Below are positions 57,101 through 64,000 of a stretch of DNA of 64,000 nt, piece by piece (position 1 is the stretch's first letter; every line of letters begins with the position of its first letter). The translations under genes and the position numbers were made by a program. Location: positions 62,001-126,000 of the forward strand of contig NZ_JACJRU010000012.1 in assembly GCF_014697425.1 (NCBI RefSeq), read 5' to 3'. This DNA comes from Nostoc sp. FACHB-110. GTDB lineage: Bacteria; Cyanobacteriota; Cyanobacteriia; Cyanobacteriales; Nostocaceae. Under the pieces are notes generated by a model, which did no database searches, had not been told where the DNA came from, and saw only the letters and a list, made by a program, of their open reading frames with translations.

Positions 57101-57284
57101 GACGATTTGCGCCCACAAATTACCTGCGATCGCTTTAACTGCCTTTGCTGGTGAAGCTAACTCCCAAAAAATTATTTCAGCAGGCTTTCAACGACATCTT
57201 ACCAAGCCCATCGAACCAGCAGAATTAGCATCTGTGATTGCCAGTTTAATTTATACCAGGGAATTGGAGGCAGAAACAGTATGA
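54159..57284 (+). CDS. Hybrid histidine kinase: DUF4118-PAS(x4)-HisKA-HATPase-REC
   Basis: The 1041-residue protein is read from the ATG at 54159 (AAGGA eight bases upstream); a TTG at 54087 is unlikely. The N-terminal DUF4118 (KdpD-like) has four membrane helices (about 12-110; [46 protein letters not shown]). Four PAS/PAC modules follow (TDITKRK, VDITERK, LDITERK, TDIHEQK ends). HisKA has [23 protein letters not shown], and HATPase has [14 protein letters not shown] and [10 protein letters not shown]. A complete receiver has [22 protein letters not shown] and LTKPIEP. It is membrane-anchored and self-contained. The last codons ACA GTA TGA run into heptamer DNA. Confidence 0.92.
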   Translation: [1041 protein letters not shown]

Positions 57285-57292
57285 AGTATGAA
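57280..57292. repeat. Heptamer unit at kinase stop codon
   Basis: GTATGAAGTATGA spans the final Val codon and TGA of the hybrid kinase, then continues as a second unit. Confidence 0.6.
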
Positions 57293-57379
57293 ATTGAACA
57301 GTCTCACCTGCTATCACTTATTTTTTATCAAATGCTTGTGAAATCAGTCTCGATGAGACTGGCTTTTACTAAATACTAA

Positions 57380-57424
57380 AAAACGCCCGGGAGTGTTGCC
57401 GTGTTTCCACCCCAGACGTTTTTT
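57380..57424 (+). terminator. Terminator with the same TTGCCGTGTTTC loop
   Basis: AAAACG...GGGAGTG pairs with CACCCC...CGTTTT around the loop TTGCCGTGTTTC (57396-57407), followed by T-run. The stem sequence differs from 53861-53905 but the loop and the downstream CAACTTGCTCCTCACACA are conserved. Lies between the hybrid kinase and purH 3' ends and can serve both. Confidence 0.75.
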
Positions 57425-57564
57425 AATTTCAACTTGCTCCTCACACAACTAAAAAATAACACTACTGTGAGATTAGAGCAAGTATGAGCAGTGACACTTT
57501 GGCAACTGCAACATTCAAAGTAAAAGGGAGCAGACAATAGGCAATGGAAAACACAAAGGTGTTT

Positions 57565-59085
57565 TTAATGTAAAAAGTGACGTATTCCAGTTAACACCAT
57601 GACTAAACCCAACTCATTAGCAGCTTTGATCGAATCTTGGTCGCGTAAGCTACCTCCTGGTTGGACAATGGCAGTAATCCCAGCAGCAGCAGCGGCTCTG
57701 ATAGTATCATCAAAGGGGAAAAATCCATCACTCGCTAGAATTGCCCCTTTGGCTTTGTCACCAGCTTGTTCTAGAGCAATTTTCGCGGAACCAACACGGT
57801 TCATTTGTCCTGCACCAACACCGAGAGTAGTGCGATCGCTTGTTAGTACAATGGCATTAGATTTAACGTGTTTGCAGACTTTCCACCCAAAGAGTAATTC
57901 TGCTAACTCATCTGATGTTGGTTGGCGTTCTGTGACAACTTGCCATTTACTAGTATCAGCAACAATATCATCCGTAGCTTGCACCAAGAAACCGCCGGCA
58001 ATTTGTTTAACTAAAGTTTTCGGGCCACTACTTAAATCTGCAAGTGTCAAAACCCGCACATTCGTTTTCTTAGAGAGAATCTTTTCTGCTTCTGCATCAC
58101 AGTCTGGTGCAACTACACATTCTAAAAATGTTTTAGTTAACTCGCTGGCTGTAGCTGCATCAATCGGACGGTTCAAAGCCACAATGCCACCAAACGCCGA
58201 AGTAGAATCGGCATTGAAGGCCTTTTGATAAGCTTCGACAATCGTATCTCCTAACGCTGTGCCGCAGGGATTGGTATGTTTAATAATTGTTGCGGCTGGT
58301 GTATCGGGAAACTCGGCAATAATCCGACGGGCGGCTTCTAAATCAACTAAGTTATTGTAGCTGAGTTCCTTGCCTTGCAGTTTCTTAGCTGCTGCCCAGC
58401 CTGTGGGTGTAGTCCCAGTTTGATACCAAGCTGCACTTTGATGGGGGTTTTCGCCGTAACGCAGAGATTGTAATTCAGTACCGCTTAAAGTGTGTTGTTG
58501 TGTACCTGCAAGGTAAGATGCGATCGCCTGATCATAACTTGCAGTATGTAAAAATCCTTTTAAGGCTGCTTTTTGGCGAAATTCTAACGAAGCTTCGCCG
58601 TTATTTTGGCGTAACTCTTGCAGATATTCATCGTACTGCGTTGGGTCACATAATACTGTTAAATGAGCAAAATTCTTTGATGATGCCCGTAACATCGCTG
58701 GGCCACCAATATCAATTTGTTCCACAGCTTCCGCCAAAGTCACCCCTGGTTTAGCAATAGTTTCCTCAAACGGATAAAGATTCACCACCACCAAATCAAT
58801 CGGGCGAATTTGGTTATTTTCTAAATCTGTAATATCTTGAGGTTCATCCCGCCGTGCCAAAATCCCGCCATGAATGCGCGGATGTAGCGTTTTCACCCGT
58901 CCGCCTAAAATCTCCGGGGAACCCGTGTAATCAGAAACCTTAGTCACTGGTATTCCCGCATCCTTGAGGGCTTTGGCTGTGCCCCCACTGCTGATTAAAT
59001 CAAATGCAAATTCTTCAACCAAACTACGGGCTAGGTCAATTAAACCAGTTTTGTTAGATACACTCAGCAGTGCTAGACGCGCCAT
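57565..59085 (-). CDS. purH: Bifunctional AICAR formyltransferase / IMP cyclohydrolase
   Basis: PurH performs the last two steps of IMP synthesis. The 506-residue cytosolic protein has an N-terminal IMP cyclohydrolase domain (ALLSVSNKTGLIDLAR, SDYTGSPEILGGRVKTLHPRIHGGIL, DIGGPAMLRASSKNF). The AICAR formyltransferase domain (from about 200) has LRYGENPHQSA, AATIIKHTNPCGTA with the catalytic-type KH pair, SDGFFPFDDTI and QPGGSLRDQDSI. Length normal. Starts with ATG at 59085. Upstream there is a spacer with a MITE copy, and the carbonic anhydrase gene converges on neither side. Confidence 0.96.
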   Translation of the reverse strand: MARLALLSVSNKTGLIDLARSLVEEFAFDLISSGGTAKALKDAGIPVTKVSDYTGSPEILGGRVKTLHPRIHGGILARRDEPQDITDLENNQIRPIDLVVVNLYPFEETIAKPGVTLAEAVEQIDIGGPAMLRASSKNFAHLTVLCDPTQYDEYLQELRQNNGEASLEFRQKAALKGFLHTASYDQAIASYLAGTQQHTLSGTELQSLRYGENPHQSAAWYQTGTTPTGWAAAKKLQGKELSYNNLVDLEAARRIIAEFPDTPAATIIKHTNPCGTALGDTIVEAYQKAFNADSTSAFGGIVALNRPIDAATASELTKTFLECVVAPDCDAEAEKILSKKTNVRVLTLADLSSGPKTLVKQIAGGFLVQATDDIVADTSKWQVVTERQPTSDELAELLFGWKVCKHVKSNAIVLTSDRTTLGVGAGQMNRVGSAKIALEQAGDKAKGAILASDGFFPFDDTIRAAAAAGITAIVQPGGSLRDQDSIKAANELGLVMVLTGIRHFLH

Positions 59086-59222
59086 TTATAAATTCCTCAA
59101 ATCAACCCTGGAAGCAAAGGATCTTCAGTGTTGCACAAGCCTCGGTTCACTTCAAGACTGTTTTCCTTGATCAGCCCTAACTGTCTAAGTGAGTTCGACT
59201 AAGGCTTTTTCCTTCTTCACTT
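59086..59222. other. purH promoter spacer
   Basis: No gene seen. Together with the MITE and palindrome it fills the 397 bp between purH and the carbonic anhydrase gene. Confidence 0.35.
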
Positions 59223-59340
59223 AGGACTTACGCACAGCCTACGAAAAATCGTAGACGCGATAGCGGCTTGCCGCAGGCTACCACAGAGACGCAGAGTTCA
59301 CGGAGAAATGAGAGTTTGAGAGTTTTTTTGCGTAAGTCCT
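59223..59340. mobile_element. MITE-like element, subfamily A, 118 bp
   Basis: AGGACTTACGC...GCGTAAGTCCT perfect terminal repeats. Nearly identical to the reverse complement of 33702-33819 over its full length, and contains the GCGATAGCGGCTTGCCGCAGG core missing from 37026-37116. Confidence 0.8.
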
Positions 59341-59428
59341 ATTCACTAAACACACAGCGTTTTTCAGTTGTGTGTAGTACACCTTTCAAGGGGAGAGACT
59401 AGAGGTGCTGAATTAGTCTGTGTACAGT

Positions 59429-59460
59429 GATGTAAATTAACTAATGAGTTAATTTACATC
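59429..59460. repeat. Perfect 14-bp palindrome, 4-nt loop
   Basis: GATGTAAATTAACT and AGTTAATTTACATC are exact complements around AATG, 22 bp past the stop of the minus-strand carbonic anhydrase gene. It could be its terminator or a regulator site. Confidence 0.65.
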
Positions 59461-59482
59461 CGCGATCGCCTATAATTTGTGA

Positions 59483-60292
59483 CTAATTTGATCCTCGATA
59501 AATTCGCTCCATCTGTTCTGGAGAAAGGCGACTCATCGGAAATCTTTCCCGTGCAGAAACAGGAAGTTTTTGCGGAGGCGTTATCTCTATTTCTGGCTTA
59601 TGAACTGTACCATTGGGTACATCGCAAATTGGGAAAGGATTGAGACGGTTCTCATCCTCTGGGTCAGAAATTTGAGTTTGGGGTAAGACGTAAGCGTGTC
59701 TTTCAGGATCGTAGGCTAAAACTTCGCCTGTCTCAATGTGATAAATCCAAGCATAAATGCTGAGTTGCCCTTGGTAAAGCTTAGAATGAATCGCTGGATA
59801 AGTTCGCAAATTTTCTATTTGGGTGAGAACATTTTCCGCAATCATAATTTCTAATAGTTCTTCCCCATCGTAATGACCATAATGGTCTAAAACTAACCTG
59901 CGAGTTGCTTCAGCATATTTAAGCCAATCATGCACAAGTGGCATTTCTTTACTGAGGCTGTTTAACTTCATCAGTCCTTTCATTGCGCCGCAATGAGAGT
60001 GGCCACAGATAATAATTTGACGAATATCTAATGCTTGGACAGCATACTCAATTGTAGCTCCTTCACCGCCATTAGTTGCCCCATATGGAGGAATGATGTT
60101 GCCTGCATTACGGATAACAAATAATTCACCTACTTGGGCTTGTGTAATTAAATTCGGATCTAGACGCGAATCAGAACAGGTAATAAACAACACCCTAGGC
60201 TTTTGACCAAGTGAAAGTTGCTCAAACAGTGATTGATGCGTCGAAAAATAACTAGACTTGAATTCACGCAGACCTTTGATTAGTTTCTTCAT
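59483..60292 (-). CDS. ccaA: Beta-class carbonic anhydrase (CcaA/IcfA type)
   Basis: The enzyme interconverts CO2 and bicarbonate. The 269-residue product is read from the ATG at 60292 (KKLIKGLREFKSSYF). Zinc ligands are in CSDSRLDP (with the Asp-Arg pair) and HSHCGAM. Further motifs are FVIRNAGNIIPPYG and GGEGATIEYAV. The ~60-residue C-terminal extension after YDPERHAY matches the length of Synechocystis CcaA, whose tail binds CcmM, so a carboxysomal location is likely but not shown. No carboxysome genes are adjacent. Confidence 0.92.
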   Translation of the reverse strand: MKKLIKGLREFKSSYFSTHQSLFEQLSLGQKPRVLFITCSDSRLDPNLITQAQVGELFVIRNAGNIIPPYGATNGGEGATIEYAVQALDIRQIIICGHSHCGAMKGLMKLNSLSKEMPLVHDWLKYAEATRRLVLDHYGHYDGEELLEIMIAENVLTQIENLRTYPAIHSKLYQGQLSIYAWIYHIETGEVLAYDPERHAYVLPQTQISDPEDENRLNPFPICDVPNGTVHKPEIEITPPQKLPVSARERFPMSRLSPEQMERIYRGSN

Positions 60293-60518
60293 TACCAAAT
60301 TCCACAAATACTCGCGGCTGAAATGCCAAATTAGAGGGAGTAAATTAAGGCAGTAGCGATCGCTTGTTCTTTACACTTTGACAATTGAGAGTTCCTCTAT
60401 CATATAGTTAATTGGACACTTTCAGTCTTGTCATGGCATCCAGCGTGCGATCGCCTCAGATGTGGTTTTGCATGACTTTTCCAAAATCAAACTCATGTTT
60501 GATACCAATAGAAACAGT

Positions 60519-61439
60519 CTACAGATGAAGCGAAATTTGTCTGCGAATCGAGAAGCTGACTAATCTAGCAGGTATAGGGGAAAGTTTCAGAACTCGCAAA
60601 CGTAAAAATTTCCCAACTAGCAAACGAACTATTCCTTTTATCCGAGCGTACAATCTGACAGACAAAAATTTGCAATAACTTTTTGAGGCATAAGGAGGTA
60701 GAAAGTGAAGCTGATTATAAAGAACATCCGCCCTATGAGTTTTACTCAGTCCATGCAGAAAATGTTCTAGATTGGGTAAACCACCATGTTCGCCGTAATT
60801 CCGAAAAGGTACGTAATTTTTCAATTTGTGGTGGCGCAAAAAACTATCAATTTGAGAATCCCAGGTAAAGTAGGTTTCAGGATTTGATGTTTGCAGTAAC
60901 TGTGTGGCAAATTCAATTAATTTACCAGCACATTGGGGAGTCACAATATAAGCAACTGTTGATACTGAAAAACCATCTGCATACCCCTCTGCGGAAATAC
61001 TATATATCTGAGAGGCACAAGTGTATAGCCAACACATACCTACATTTGTTTGATAGGGATTAAAAGGTAGAGGAAGTTCCCCCAAACCAACAACAGGAAC
61101 AAAATCAGCTTCAGTAATCAAAGTGGGTTGAGATTGCATTGCGGCTATTTTCCAAGCTCTTAAATGGTTGAGTAAACATAAATAGCTAGGAGAAAAACTT
61201 TTATATTGTGGCTGATGCTGCTGTCTGATGACTTCGCAATTTAATCCCTCTTGAATTAAGGCTGTTTCAAGTAATTGAGTTTCTTCTTTATAAGCAATAA
61301 TTAAAGCTCTATTAACTACATCAGATACTTTTAAAGCACCAGATTTGTTATGATTATTTATCTGATTAAAACACTGATCATGATCTAAAAAATGGGATAT
61401 TTGAATTTCATCATTGCATTTATTTTTATTTCTAAACAT
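60519..61439 (-). CDS. Glycosyltransferase family 25-like protein
   Basis: The 306-residue protein is read from the ATG at 61439 (a GTG four codons earlier is possible). After a polar N-terminus, VNRALIIAYKEETQLLETAL introduces a GT25-like fold. LCLLNHLRAWKIAAMQSQPTLITEADFVPV contains the conserved H-x-x-x-W and the metal-binding acidic motif (here E-A-D instead of E-D-D). STVAYIVTPQCAGKLIEFA and WDSQIDSFLRHH complete the pattern of LPS-type glycosyltransferases. The C-terminus is basic, with amphipathic helices that may bind the membrane. Acceptor unknown. Confidence 0.68.
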   Translation of the reverse strand: MFRNKNKCNDEIQISHFLDHDQCFNQINNHNKSGALKVSDVVNRALIIAYKEETQLLETALIQEGLNCEVIRQQHQPQYKSFSPSYLCLLNHLRAWKIAAMQSQPTLITEADFVPVVGLGELPLPFNPYQTNVGMCWLYTCASQIYSISAEGYADGFSVSTVAYIVTPQCAGKLIEFATQLLQTSNPETYFTWDSQIDSFLRHHKLKNYVPFRNYGEHGGLPNLEHFLHGLSKTHRADVLYNQLHFLPPYASKSYCKFLSVRLYARIKGIVRLLVGKFLRLRVLKLSPIPARLVSFSIRRQISLHL

Positions 61440-62723
61440 ATTAATTAGCACCTAGATAACTCCTGATGAATCAAAATAATTGCGTTTGGGTGAGCTTACT
61501 TATTCAAGCGATAATATGCAATGACATAACCAGCCAATTACAAGTTATACAATGTGTTTTTTGCTTATTAACACTTAATTTTGCTGCTTACATAGAAAAT
61601 ATCTACTGTAATAATACTGAGAAATAAATTAGAATCGATGAATCATATTTAATAATTGAGTATAGCAGTGTTAAAAACATTATATTTTTGTATATAAATA
61701 TTGGCAAATACTTGTTTAGCTGGATAGCAAATTCCTGAATAGCCACTGCGTTAAGTGGCTTTGGCGACTTGAAGACAGTGGCGTTGCTGAGATAACATCC
61801 AGTCTGCGAGAAGTTTTAAATAATCAAGACTTTCCTAACCTATACTTCGACTGCTATATGTCCATCAATCAAACAATAAATAAAAATACTACGTATAAAT
61901 TCGGGTAAATTGTAAATTTATAAACTCATAACTCAATAGGATTACATCAATTAAGTTAAAACCTAGAATTTGTATTTCCGATATAAGTAAATACTAGTAA
62001 AAATTGGTTTCAGTAATTAAATAATATTTAAAAATCTTGGTAATTTTTACATTGTCAAATTTTCAAATTTATGTTTTATAAGGCAAAAAGATGATTTTTA
62101 GATAAATCAATTGCCATTTAATATTGGTGTAGTTATATTAAGCTTAAGTGAGACGCTGCATCTACCTGAGTTATTAGCGCATTTACCTAAAAATAGATAA
62201 CAATGGGAACTCATGTATTCTGTTGAGAAAAAACAGATATACAAAATAAAATTTTATTTGCATATTTTTCGTACTCGTAATTTTAAATTAATTAAAGGTA
62301 TGTGTCAGTAAAATTTATAAAATAATTGCATAATCATACATTACGAACTAAAAATATTTTTGATTAGCTTTTTTTAAATAAAAGCTAACCAGATAATAAA
62401 ATAATGCTGATTAATTAATATGATTTTTTGAAAATTTTCTATCATTGCCTAACAAAAAGTATGTTAAAGCCTAACAATTGCCATTTATTAAAAATCAACA
62501 TAAGTTTAATTTAAGTAGGAAATATAAATTTCCTGTATTGAATATCAAAAACATCAGGACACAAATCATAGTTAGACGAAGAGCATGATATCTAATTTAC
62601 GACATTTGATTTAAGTGGTAATTATTGGTGTTTTAAATAGTGATTATTAATCTTTTTTCAATACTGCTCATCTTTGTTGATTACTCGTAACTAGAAGCAA
62701 ATAATCTATTTTTTGACATATTT
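61440..62723. other. Long AT-rich non-coding region (1.28 kb)
   Basis: It is by far the most AT-rich part of the window. A short GC-richer island (61740-61860) includes a 63-codon open frame without start codon. The rest is dominated by AAAAT/TTTAA tracts. The last 200 bp should contain the promoter of the DUF11 gene. No RNA gene or repeat family from elsewhere in the window is recognised. Confidence 0.5.
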
Positions 62724-63647
62724 ATGACTTTAATAATCAAAAATTGGAAGCAGATTTCCTTTTTACTGCTTCTGTTTTTACCTGGGATTTTTTCTGTTGG
62801 TATTTCCGCCGTAATTGCTGACGAAACTACTAATACAGCTGTGTTAGGAGGTGATAATATTCAGCCTGTTACTTCAAATACTGTTTTATTTACTAGAGGC
62901 GTACCTACTTTAGAGATTGTCAAAACTGCCGATCGCATCGCTGTGGAACCAGGTGATACTGTTGTTTATCGGTTAGTTATCCGCAATACTGGTAACTCTC
63001 CCGCCAGCAACATTACCCTGACTGATACTCTCCCCCTCGGCTTGAATTTCGAGACGCGATCGCTGCAAGTATCTTTAACCAGTGCTAACACCACCACACC
63101 CGTAACTGTATCGAGTAGCCGAGATAACCGTACAGTAACTATCAACTATACTGGTACTATCCCTGCACAGGGAACGATGAATGTCGTTTATGCAGTCACA
63201 GTCACACCTGATGCTGTTCGTGGAAGCGGGAAAAATCTTGCAGTCGCCGCCGCAGGTAGCATCCGTAGTAACACAGCTAGTCACTTACTCAAGATTCGTC
63301 CTGGTATTATCTCTGATTGTGCAACTTTAATTGGACGAGTCTTTATTGATAAAAACTTTGACGGCGAACAGCAACCAGGAGAACCAGGGATACCCAACGC
63401 CGTAATTTATATGGATGATGGGAACCGCATCCTTACTGATGCTAATGGGATGTTTTCTCTGGCTAATGTGATTGCTGGTAATCGGACTGGAACTTTAGAC
63501 TTAACCAGCCTACCCGGATATAGCCTTGCACCCAACCTCTACAACATCGAAAAAAATAGCCAATCGCGCCTCGTCCGACTCGCACCCAGAAGCATGGGAC
63601 GGATGAATTTTGCAGTCACACCAGCATCAGGGGAAGGACGTAAGTAA
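62724..63647 (+). CDS. Secreted DUF11-domain surface protein with SdrD/SpaA-like module
   Basis: Of 307 residues, a signal peptide spans 1-30 (ISFLLLLFLPGIFSVGISAVIA). DUF11 spans about 58-180: LEIVKTADRIAVEPGDTVVYRLVIRNTGNSPASNITLTDTLPLGL. A Cys-containing joint then leads to a B-type/carboxypeptidase-regulatory domain (about 205-285): GRVFIDKNFDGEQQPGEPGIPNAVIYMDDG with the Ca2+-like DKNFDGEQQPGE motif, and ILTDANGMFSLANV. No sortase signal or membrane tail, so the protein is probably secreted or outer-membrane associated. It is one base upstream of the next surface gene, so the two should be coexpressed. Confidence 0.87.
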   Translation: MTLIIKNWKQISFLLLLFLPGIFSVGISAVIADETTNTAVLGGDNIQPVTSNTVLFTRGVPTLEIVKTADRIAVEPGDTVVYRLVIRNTGNSPASNITLTDTLPLGLNFETRSLQVSLTSANTTTPVTVSSSRDNRTVTINYTGTIPAQGTMNVVYAVTVTPDAVRGSGKNLAVAAAGSIRSNTASHLLKIRPGIISDCATLIGRVFIDKNFDGEQQPGEPGIPNAVIYMDDGNRILTDANGMFSLANVIAGNRTGTLDLTSLPGYSLAPNLYNIEKNSQSRLVRLAPRSMGRMNFAVTPASGEGRK

Positions 63648-63648
63648 G

Positions 63649-64000
63649 ATGACGCAGATTAGTACTAGAAGAACTGTATTAACCGTTTGTAGTACCTTTC
63701 CGATTCTGCCTGTTGCAGCTGTTGCGGCACAAACACCACCGCAAACACAACAAAAAGTCGAATCTCCCAATGTTCCAGAGTTAATCGCGCCTGTAGAAGA
63801 TGATCTAGAAGCTGTTTTCTCTCCACCAAGACCAAGCCAACCTGATAAATTGATAGTTGCAAATGACAAAGAGATAGACGCTGCACCATCCTCGATGTCC
63901 TCAGATCATATAGATAGGTTTACTGCTGAAGAGAAAGCCGAAACCAAGCAGACACCGAAAACAGCCGCAACTCCTATTAACTCAGAAATTCGCATTATCA
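63649..64000 (+). CDS. Secreted protein, N-terminal part only (cut by window end)
   Basis: ATG at 63649, one base after the DUF11 gene stop, with GGAAGG upstream inside the previous gene; the frame stays open to base 64000 (117 codons). The N-terminus TQISTRRTVLTVCSTFPILP then VAAVAAQ is a signal peptide with an A-x-A site. The following sequence is Pro/Glu/Lys/Thr-rich and disordered (QTPPQTQQKVESPNVPE, later AEEKAETKQTPKT). The DUF11 partner suggests a large surface or outer-membrane protein, but no domain is visible yet. Confidence 0.75.
   Translation, partial: MTQISTRRTVLTVCSTFPILPVAAVAAQTPPQTQQKVESPNVPELIAPVEDDLEAVFSPPRPSQPDKLIVANDKEIDAAPSSMSSDHIDRFTAEEKAETKQTPKTAATPINSEIRII

Noticed and set aside
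57599-58228. 209-residue open frame antisense to purH
   Set aside because: Lies wholly inside purH with no ribosome-binding site and no protein-like motif.
61720-61908. 63-codon open frame in the AT-rich gap
   Set aside because: No start codon near its beginning and no ribosome-binding site; not recognised as part of any family, though slightly protein-like. May be a gene relic.

Overview
The window is chromosomal DNA from a filamentous, very probably heterocyst-forming cyanobacterium (Nostocales; Nostoc/Anabaena/Tolypothrix/Calothrix type). The evidence is many GCGATCGC (HIP1) octamers, petN, a fused thioredoxin reductase-thioredoxin (NTRC), a pilA-ogtA pair as known from Nostoc punctiforme, and a peptidoglycan-binding gene / furA / sigC order that matches my memory of Anabaena sp. 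PCC 7120 alr1690-all1691-all1692. I see no rRNA, tRNA, CRISPR array, prophage or complete insertion sequence. This is a core-plus-regulatory region peppered with short repeats.

Layout. 0-3 kb: 3' part of the arginine-catabolic agrE, a DUF2085 membrane protein and a Rpn/DUF2887 nuclease-like gene. 3-8.3 kb: a pentapeptide-repeat protein, a cell-wall amidase and pyrG. 8.3-14 kb: a small internally duplicated protein, a GT9 glycosyltransferase, a ROK sugar kinase, a TPR-glycosyltransferase and an Opp/Dpp-type permease. 14-20 kb: NTRC, a methyltransferase, pilin pilA and ogtA. 20.7-23.3 kb: a protealysin-like M4 protease with its emfourin-type inhibitor, and a BtuF-like protein. 23.8-29.3 kb: three histidine kinases, one with a DXCF-type cyanobacteriochrome GAF domain. 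30-42 kb: a double SagB-like oxidoreductase, a DUF4349 lipoprotein, a ligand-depleted dihydroorotase homologue, a double histidine phosphatase, MscS, NanE and a GAF kinase. 42-50 kb: cobN, a peptidoglycan-binding protein, furA and sigC. 50.6-53.8 kb: a toxin-gene remnant, gpsA, lipA, an unannotated 54-residue membrane protein, petN and a small membrane protein. 54-60 kb: a large DUF4118-PAS hybrid kinase, purH and a beta-carbonic anhydrase. 60.5-64 kb: a GT25-like gene, 1.3 kb of AT-rich non-coding DNA, and a DUF11 surface protein followed by a gene cut by the window end.

How the genes fit together. Housekeeping functions (CTP, IMP, lipoate, glycerol-3-phosphate, cobalamin chelation, cytochrome b6f, redox relay, CO2 hydration) are mixed with sensory and surface functions (five histidine kinases, type IV pilin with its O-GlcNAc-transferase-like regulator, glycosyltransferases). 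The CBCR kinase and the REC-PAS kinase are 10 bp apart and probably form one light-responsive phosphorelay.

The most distinctive signal is repeat biology. Heptamer arrays of several families sit at gene ends and supply the last codons and stop of at least five proteins. Related C-rich heptamers are read in frame inside cobN and the dihydroorotase homologue. A roughly 118-bp MITE-like element with GGACTTACGC termini occurs in five copies plus one half. Two hairpins share an identical 12-nt loop followed by a Yfr1-like motif.
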